A DNA stretch of 8,380 bases from Candidatus Poribacteria bacterium (GTDB lineage: Bacteria; Poribacteria; WGA-4E; WGA-3G), in contig JAPPMR010000685.1 in assembly GCA_028818995.1 (NCBI GenBank), positions 1 to 8,380 on the forward strand. The letters run 5' to 3'. The notes under the pieces are model-generated. The model saw nothing but the letters and a program-made list of their open reading frames with translations. It was not told the origin of the DNA and did not search any database. Below, one piece after another: positions 5,609 through 8,380 of this stretch; position 1 is the first letter of the stretch, and each line of letters starts with the position of its first letter. Both the position numbers and the translations under genes were made by a program.

Positions 5609-6757
5609 ATGAACACAAAAATTTTTAGGTTAACACTCTGCGTGTTCCTTACGCTCTCAGTCGCTTGGCTGTCTGGGTGCGAAAAAATGATGGATATGGT
5701 CCCTCCTACAGATGACGAAATGGTATCTACACTTAAAGTAGGTTTGATTCACCCACATCCAAATTACATCACTTTTGGCAACGGGGCAAAACTCGCCCAA
5801 GCTGAAATCAACGCAGCTGGTGGTGTGCTTGGCATGCAGATTGAACTTGTCTTTAAAAAGGAAACAACAGATACCGTGGTTCAATCTGCAACAGATTTGG
5901 TTGAGATGGACAATGTTGTTGCGATATTAGGCCCTCTTTTTTCGAGCCATGCTGTTAAAGTTGGTCCGGTTGCAACTGTGCCTGTGCTTTTGGGAGCAAC
6001 AAGGGCAGAGGTGACGGCAGAAGCGACTGACCCAAACGATCTTATGTTCCTTATTGGAGGTTCCAATGTCTTACAAGCAAAACTTCTGGCAAAGGTTACC
6101 GTAGAGCAACTTGAAGCAAAAACCGCAGCAATGATTTGGCAGGATAAAGATGTTTATTCTGAGGGGTTTGTCGGAGCATTTAAGGCAAGTTTTACAGAAC
6201 TTGGCGGAAGCGTAGTTGTAGAACAAACATATTCAGGCAACGACGGGACGATGTTCGATGCACAACTCACTGCTGTTAAAGAGGCAAATCCTGATGTCCT
6301 TCTTCTCGCCAGTTTTCCGAAATCAGTACCACGGATAATGGCACAAGCACGTGCCATGGAAATTACATCTACCTTCATTGGTAGCGATGGTTGGGACGAT
6401 CCGCTAATGTCTACAACTTTAGAGGATAATGAACCTGTTGATGGTTACTATTGCACCAACTTAGACCCTGATGCTATAGGTTTTATTTCTGCTTATGCGA
6501 TGGAATATGGCTCTGTTGACGGGATTGCTGCAACTGGCTATGATGCCATGAAAATTTTGGCAATGGCAATTGAGAGCGTAGGATCGGCAGATGATCCGGC
6601 TGCGATTCGCGATGCAATTGCTAAAATCACAAACTACGAAGGTGCGACCAGTATTTCTGGGTTTGATGATAACCGCAATCCTATCAAAAGTGTCGGTGTG
6701 CGTCAAATTCTTAACGGCATGCCGCAGGATATGATAATTGAGGCGGCACCTGAGTAG
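5609..6757 (+). CDS. Type 1 periplasmic substrate-binding lipoprotein (Peripla_BP_6 / Leu-Ile-Val-binding family)
   Basis: The 382-residue length is normal for a single-domain Leu/Ile/Val-type binding protein. The signal peptide is clear: Lys4 and Arg7, a hydrophobic core at 8-20, and lipobox LSGC with anchor Cys24. A tether (EKMMDMVPPTDDEM) leads into the binding domain at about residue 41 (TLKVGLIHP). Family features include AEINAAGGVLGMQIELV (64-80), ATDLVEMDNVVAILGP near 94-109, NPDVLLLASFP near 227-237, and the helix GIAATGYDAMKILAMAI near 305-321. The ligand-loop region that reads SSAAGLS in the neighbouring double protein is GATRAEVT here, so ligand preference probably differs. AGGAG (5598-5602) lies six bases before the ATG and fixes the start. 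It likely captures a small solute in the periplasm for a transporter encoded elsewhere; the ligand is unknown. No Liv permease or ATPase gene adjoins it. Confidence 0.92.
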   Translation: MNTKIFRLTLCVFLTLSVAWLSGCEKMMDMVPPTDDEMVSTLKVGLIHPHPNYITFGNGAKLAQAEINAAGGVLGMQIELVFKKETTDTVVQSATDLVEMDNVVAILGPLFSSHAVKVGPVATVPVLLGATRAEVTAEATDPNDLMFLIGGSNVLQAKLLAKVTVEQLEAKTAAMIWQDKDVYSEGFVGAFKASFTELGGSVVVEQTYSGNDGTMFDAQLTAVKEANPDVLLLASFPKSVPRIMAQARAMEITSTFIGSDGWDDPLMSTTLEDNEPVDGYYCTNLDPDAIGFISAYAMEYGSVDGIAATGYDAMKILAMAIESVGSADDPAAIRDAIAKITNYEGATSISGFDDNRNPIKSVGVRQILNGMPQDMIIEAAPE

Positions 6758-6790
6758 ACACGATATGAATCAACACAAACCTATTTAAAG

Positions 6791-6826
6791 CAAAGACGGG
6801 TTTCTCGTGTGAGAAACCCGTCTTTG
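6791..6826. terminator. Bidirectional terminator hairpin between convergent genes
   Basis: caaagacgggtttctc (6791-6806) and its exact reverse complement (6811-6826) form a 16-pair stem with a gtgt loop. It lies 33 bases after the binding-protein stop and 22 bases before the stop codon of the opposing EEP gene. Only short T runs flank it on either strand, but its position and stem strength make it a good shared terminator. Confidence 0.8.
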
Positions 6827-6848
6827 TTAAATGAACAGACAGACTGTC

Positions 6849-7934
6849 CTACTCAAATGTAAACTGTGCAACAACACCAGCATGATCAGACGGCCATAAT
6901 CCGGAAGGAAGTCGGTCAGCTGGTTTGTCGCCGACTGTGAATGACAGGACAGGCAGAGATAAATCCATATTTCGCACAAAGATTTGGTCAATCCGTACCG
7001 AGAGATCACTCACCTCATTTAATATGTCATCATCTTGACAGCAAGTATTACCTGTCCCCTCCGAATCCATCTGCCAAACGTCAACATATCCCGCTGACAA
7101 CAAAAGTTGGTATCCAGTGCCATCGGTTGCTCTCGTATTGAAATCCCCTAATAGAATAATTGGTAAAGTTTCATTACTAAGGACATCAATAAGTTCCTGT
7201 GCTTGTGCAATATTTTTTTCCTCCGAGAGTCTTTTCACTTCCAAATGTGTATTAACAACGCGGTAAGTGACACCTGCAACAGTGGCATCTACGGCTGCAT
7301 AGCCTCTTTTTACTTCAAACTCGAGCATTTCAATTGTAAGCGCATTTTTGTAGTTAGCTGCCACCGGATTTGATATTTCAACATCGCTGCGAGAAAGGAT
7401 TACATTATAATCGGTTAATCTGACATCATCAATACCGGTATCAGTAAATATCGGCATTTCAATATCTATATTTTCAACTTGTGCAGCGACTTGATAATTT
7501 AAGCCTTCTGCTTGGAGTGCATCCATCAAGATTTTGAGGAAATCCAAGATGACCTCTTCAGCCGAAACTGTGCCACCTAAGATGAGGTCCCCCGGACTTT
7601 GACGGCGAATTAATGTAATTTCTTGCAGTCCGATAAGGTGGGGTTGATGCGTTTTGATGGATTTTGCAATTGCCACAGCACGTCCCGGGAAATCGGATGC
7701 CATGATGTTGTTATATATTTTAGCAACTTCTCCCGGCACTTGTCCTAAGTTCTCTACGGATAGAAGGGGATCAGCACTGCCGCCGACATATACATTATAG
7801 GTCATCACTGTAAGAGGTTGCATATCTGTCGGTGTCGTATCGGGCGGCAATATTACTTTATCCGTAATTTTTTCACACCCCGACACGGCAAAAAGTATTG
7901 CAAATAGTAGAAAAACAATTTTTAATTTTGACAA
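6849..7934 (-). CDS. Exported endonuclease/exonuclease/phosphatase (EEP) fold lipoprotein
   Basis: The product has 361 residues from a TTG start at 7934. That start gives a clean lipoprotein signal: Lys3 and Lys5, a hydrophobic core at 6-17, and VSGC with anchor Cys20. GGAGG lies seven bases upstream. Longer starts, such as GTG at 8009, would overlap the upstream gene and add a poor N-terminus. The EEP (DNase I/APE1-like) active-site set is complete: MTYN (N47), GLQE (E105), DYNVILSR (D175, Y176), NTHLE (N228, H230), GDFN (D264, N266), RIDQIF (D316) and SDH (D350, H351). These are the Mg2+-dependent phosphodiester-cleaving residues of the family. Substrates in this fold include nucleic acids, inositol phosphates and sphingomyelin, so specificity is open. 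A NTCCQDDDILNE segment before RIDQIF recalls a TCCQ motif I associate with a bacterial EEP subgroup. It is likely anchored in the envelope facing outward. The gap of 68 bases to the upstream tRNA-modification gene allows co-transcription. Confidence 0.9.
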   Translation of the reverse strand: MSKLKIVFLLFAILFAVSGCEKITDKVILPPDTTPTDMQPLTVMTYNVYVGGSADPLLSVENLGQVPGEVAKIYNNIMASDFPGRAVAIAKSIKTHQPHLIGLQEITLIRRQSPGDLILGGTVSAEEVILDFLKILMDALQAEGLNYQVAAQVENIDIEMPIFTDTGIDDVRLTDYNVILSRSDVEISNPVAANYKNALTIEMLEFEVKRGYAAVDATVAGVTYRVVNTHLEVKRLSEEKNIAQAQELIDVLSNETLPIILLGDFNTRATDGTGYQLLLSAGYVDVWQMDSEGTGNTCCQDDDILNEVSDLSVRIDQIFVRNMDLSLPVLSFTVGDKPADRLPSGLWPSDHAGVVAQFTFE

Positions 7935-7941
7935 AATGTTT

Positions 7942-7946
7942 CCTCC
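7942..7946 (-). promoter_or_regulatory. Ribosome binding site that sets the TTG start of the EEP lipoprotein
   Basis: The - strand reads GGAGG seven bases before TTG at 7934. No ATG or GTG lies at a suitable distance in frame. The lipoprotein signal peptide begins exactly at this TTG, so the non-ATG start is well supported. Confidence 0.75.
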
Positions 7947-8002
7947 AAGGAAAAGATAATATAGGGCGAGGTTTGTGCCCAATTTTTTATTAATAGGTGT
8001 TG

Positions 8003-8380
8003 TTAACACATTCCGTAAACGAATTCGTCATCTAAAGTTGTTAACTTAACCCTAAGAATTTGATTTATCGTAGAATCTGGGGCATCTAAAAGCACGCGGA
8101 GATAATTATCTGTAAATCCCGCAAGAAAGTTTCTTTTGCCTTCCCTACTCTCTTCTACCAACACGTTTCTTTCTTTGCCCAGCATCCGCTTTCGAAACGC
8201 AAAATTGAGTTGATTTCCTAATTCAATCATTGCAGTGCTTCGCTCTGCGGAAATGTGTGGTGCAACCTGATCGGAATAAGTCGCTGCAGGTGTGCCTTTA
8301 CGCGGGGAGTACCGAAACACATGTAATTGACTAAATCCTATTTTTTCAACGAACTGCAGTGAATCCTTGAAATCTGTATC
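8003..8380 (-). CDS. mtaB: MiaB-like tRNA methylthiotransferase, probably MtaB (C-terminal 125 residues; 5' end outside window)
   Basis: The - strand frame is open through the right edge. It reads DTDFKDSLQFVEKIGFSQL into HVFRYSPRKGTPAATYSDQV, the end of the radical-SAM domain of the MiaB/MtaB/RimO group, where HVFPYSPRPGTPAA-type motifs are typical. The last 60 or so residues (GKERNVLVEE... AGFTDNYLRVLL) fit the TRAM RNA-binding domain. MtaB converts N6-threonylcarbamoyladenosine at tRNA position 37 to its 2-methylthio form, using two iron-sulphur clusters and S-adenosylmethionine, in the cytoplasm. The HVFxYSxRxGTPAA pattern favours MtaB over MiaB or RimO. The CxxxCxxC cluster motif lies outside the window and cannot be checked. 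One departure is Arg for the usual Pro in HVFRYS. It ends with TAA at 8005-8003, 68 bases before the EEP lipoprotein start. Confidence 0.82.
   Translation of the reverse strand, partial: DTDFKDSLQFVEKIGFSQLHVFRYSPRKGTPAATYSDQVAPHISAERSTAMIELGNQLNFAFRKRMLGKERNVLVEESREGKRNFLAGFTDNYLRVLLDAPDSTINQILRVKLTTLDDEFVYGMC

Noticed and set aside
4992..6757. Membrane protein plus binding protein as an ABC transporter operon
   Set aside because: The membrane protein has only four helices and no permease motif, no ATPase gene is present, and a strong hairpin and 179 bases separate the genes.
7935..8009. GTG start at 8009 for the EEP lipoprotein
   Set aside because: It overlaps the stop codon of the upstream gene and places the signal peptide 25 residues inside the protein. 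The TTG at 7934 has a proper GGAGG and begins the signal peptide.
1..8380. CRISPR array, insertion sequence, integron or phage remnants
   Set aside because: There are no regularly spaced repeats, no transposase or integrase reading frames, and no terminal inverted repeats with target duplications. The only long repeat is within the binding-protein gene.

Overview
The window reads as ordinary chromosomal DNA from a bacterium of moderate GC content with a lipoprotein-rich envelope. Three of the six genes encode predicted lipoproteins, and another encodes a PD40/TolB-like plus M28 peptidase plus PDZ fusion. This mix, with substrate-binding proteins that lack adjacent transporter genes, resembles what I recall from Candidatus Poribacteria and related uncultured marine lineages. 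That placement is a low-confidence impression, because no rRNA or other good phylogenetic marker is present.

Layout, left to right. (1) 1-2191, + strand: the 3' part of a large gene for a beta-propeller/M28 metallopeptidase/PA/PDZ protein, open at the left edge. (2) 2192-2283: a short convergent gap with a terminator-like hairpin. (3) 2284-4554, - strand: a 756-residue lipoprotein made of two tandem, clearly homologous type 1 periplasmic binding domains (Leu/Ile/Val-binding family). (4) 4555-4991: a 437-base divergent control region. It holds a near-consensus sigma70-type promoter for the - strand gene, a perfect-consensus one (TTGACA, 17 bases, TATAAT) for the + strand gene, and several dyad symmetries. 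(5) 4992-5429, + strand: a 145-residue four-helix membrane protein of unknown function, followed by a strong hairpin. (6) 5609-6757, + strand: a single-domain type 1 periplasmic binding lipoprotein. (7) 6758-6848: a convergent gap with a 16-bp perfect hairpin. (8) 6849-7934, - strand: an exported endonuclease/exonuclease/phosphatase-fold lipoprotein, best started at a TTG codon. (9) 8003-8380, - strand: the C-terminal part of a MiaB-like tRNA methylthiotransferase, most likely MtaB, cut by the right edge.

How the genes relate. The two substrate-binding lipoproteins supply three binding domains, but no permease or ATPase gene of a Liv-type ABC transporter is present. They may serve a transporter encoded elsewhere or act as ligand sensors. 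Apart from a possible mtaB/EEP pair on the - strand, every gene appears to be its own transcription unit. The most unusual item is the in-frame tandem duplication of the binding protein, in which even the tether after the lipid-anchor cysteine is duplicated. I see no defence system, CRISPR array, insertion sequence, tRNA or rRNA.
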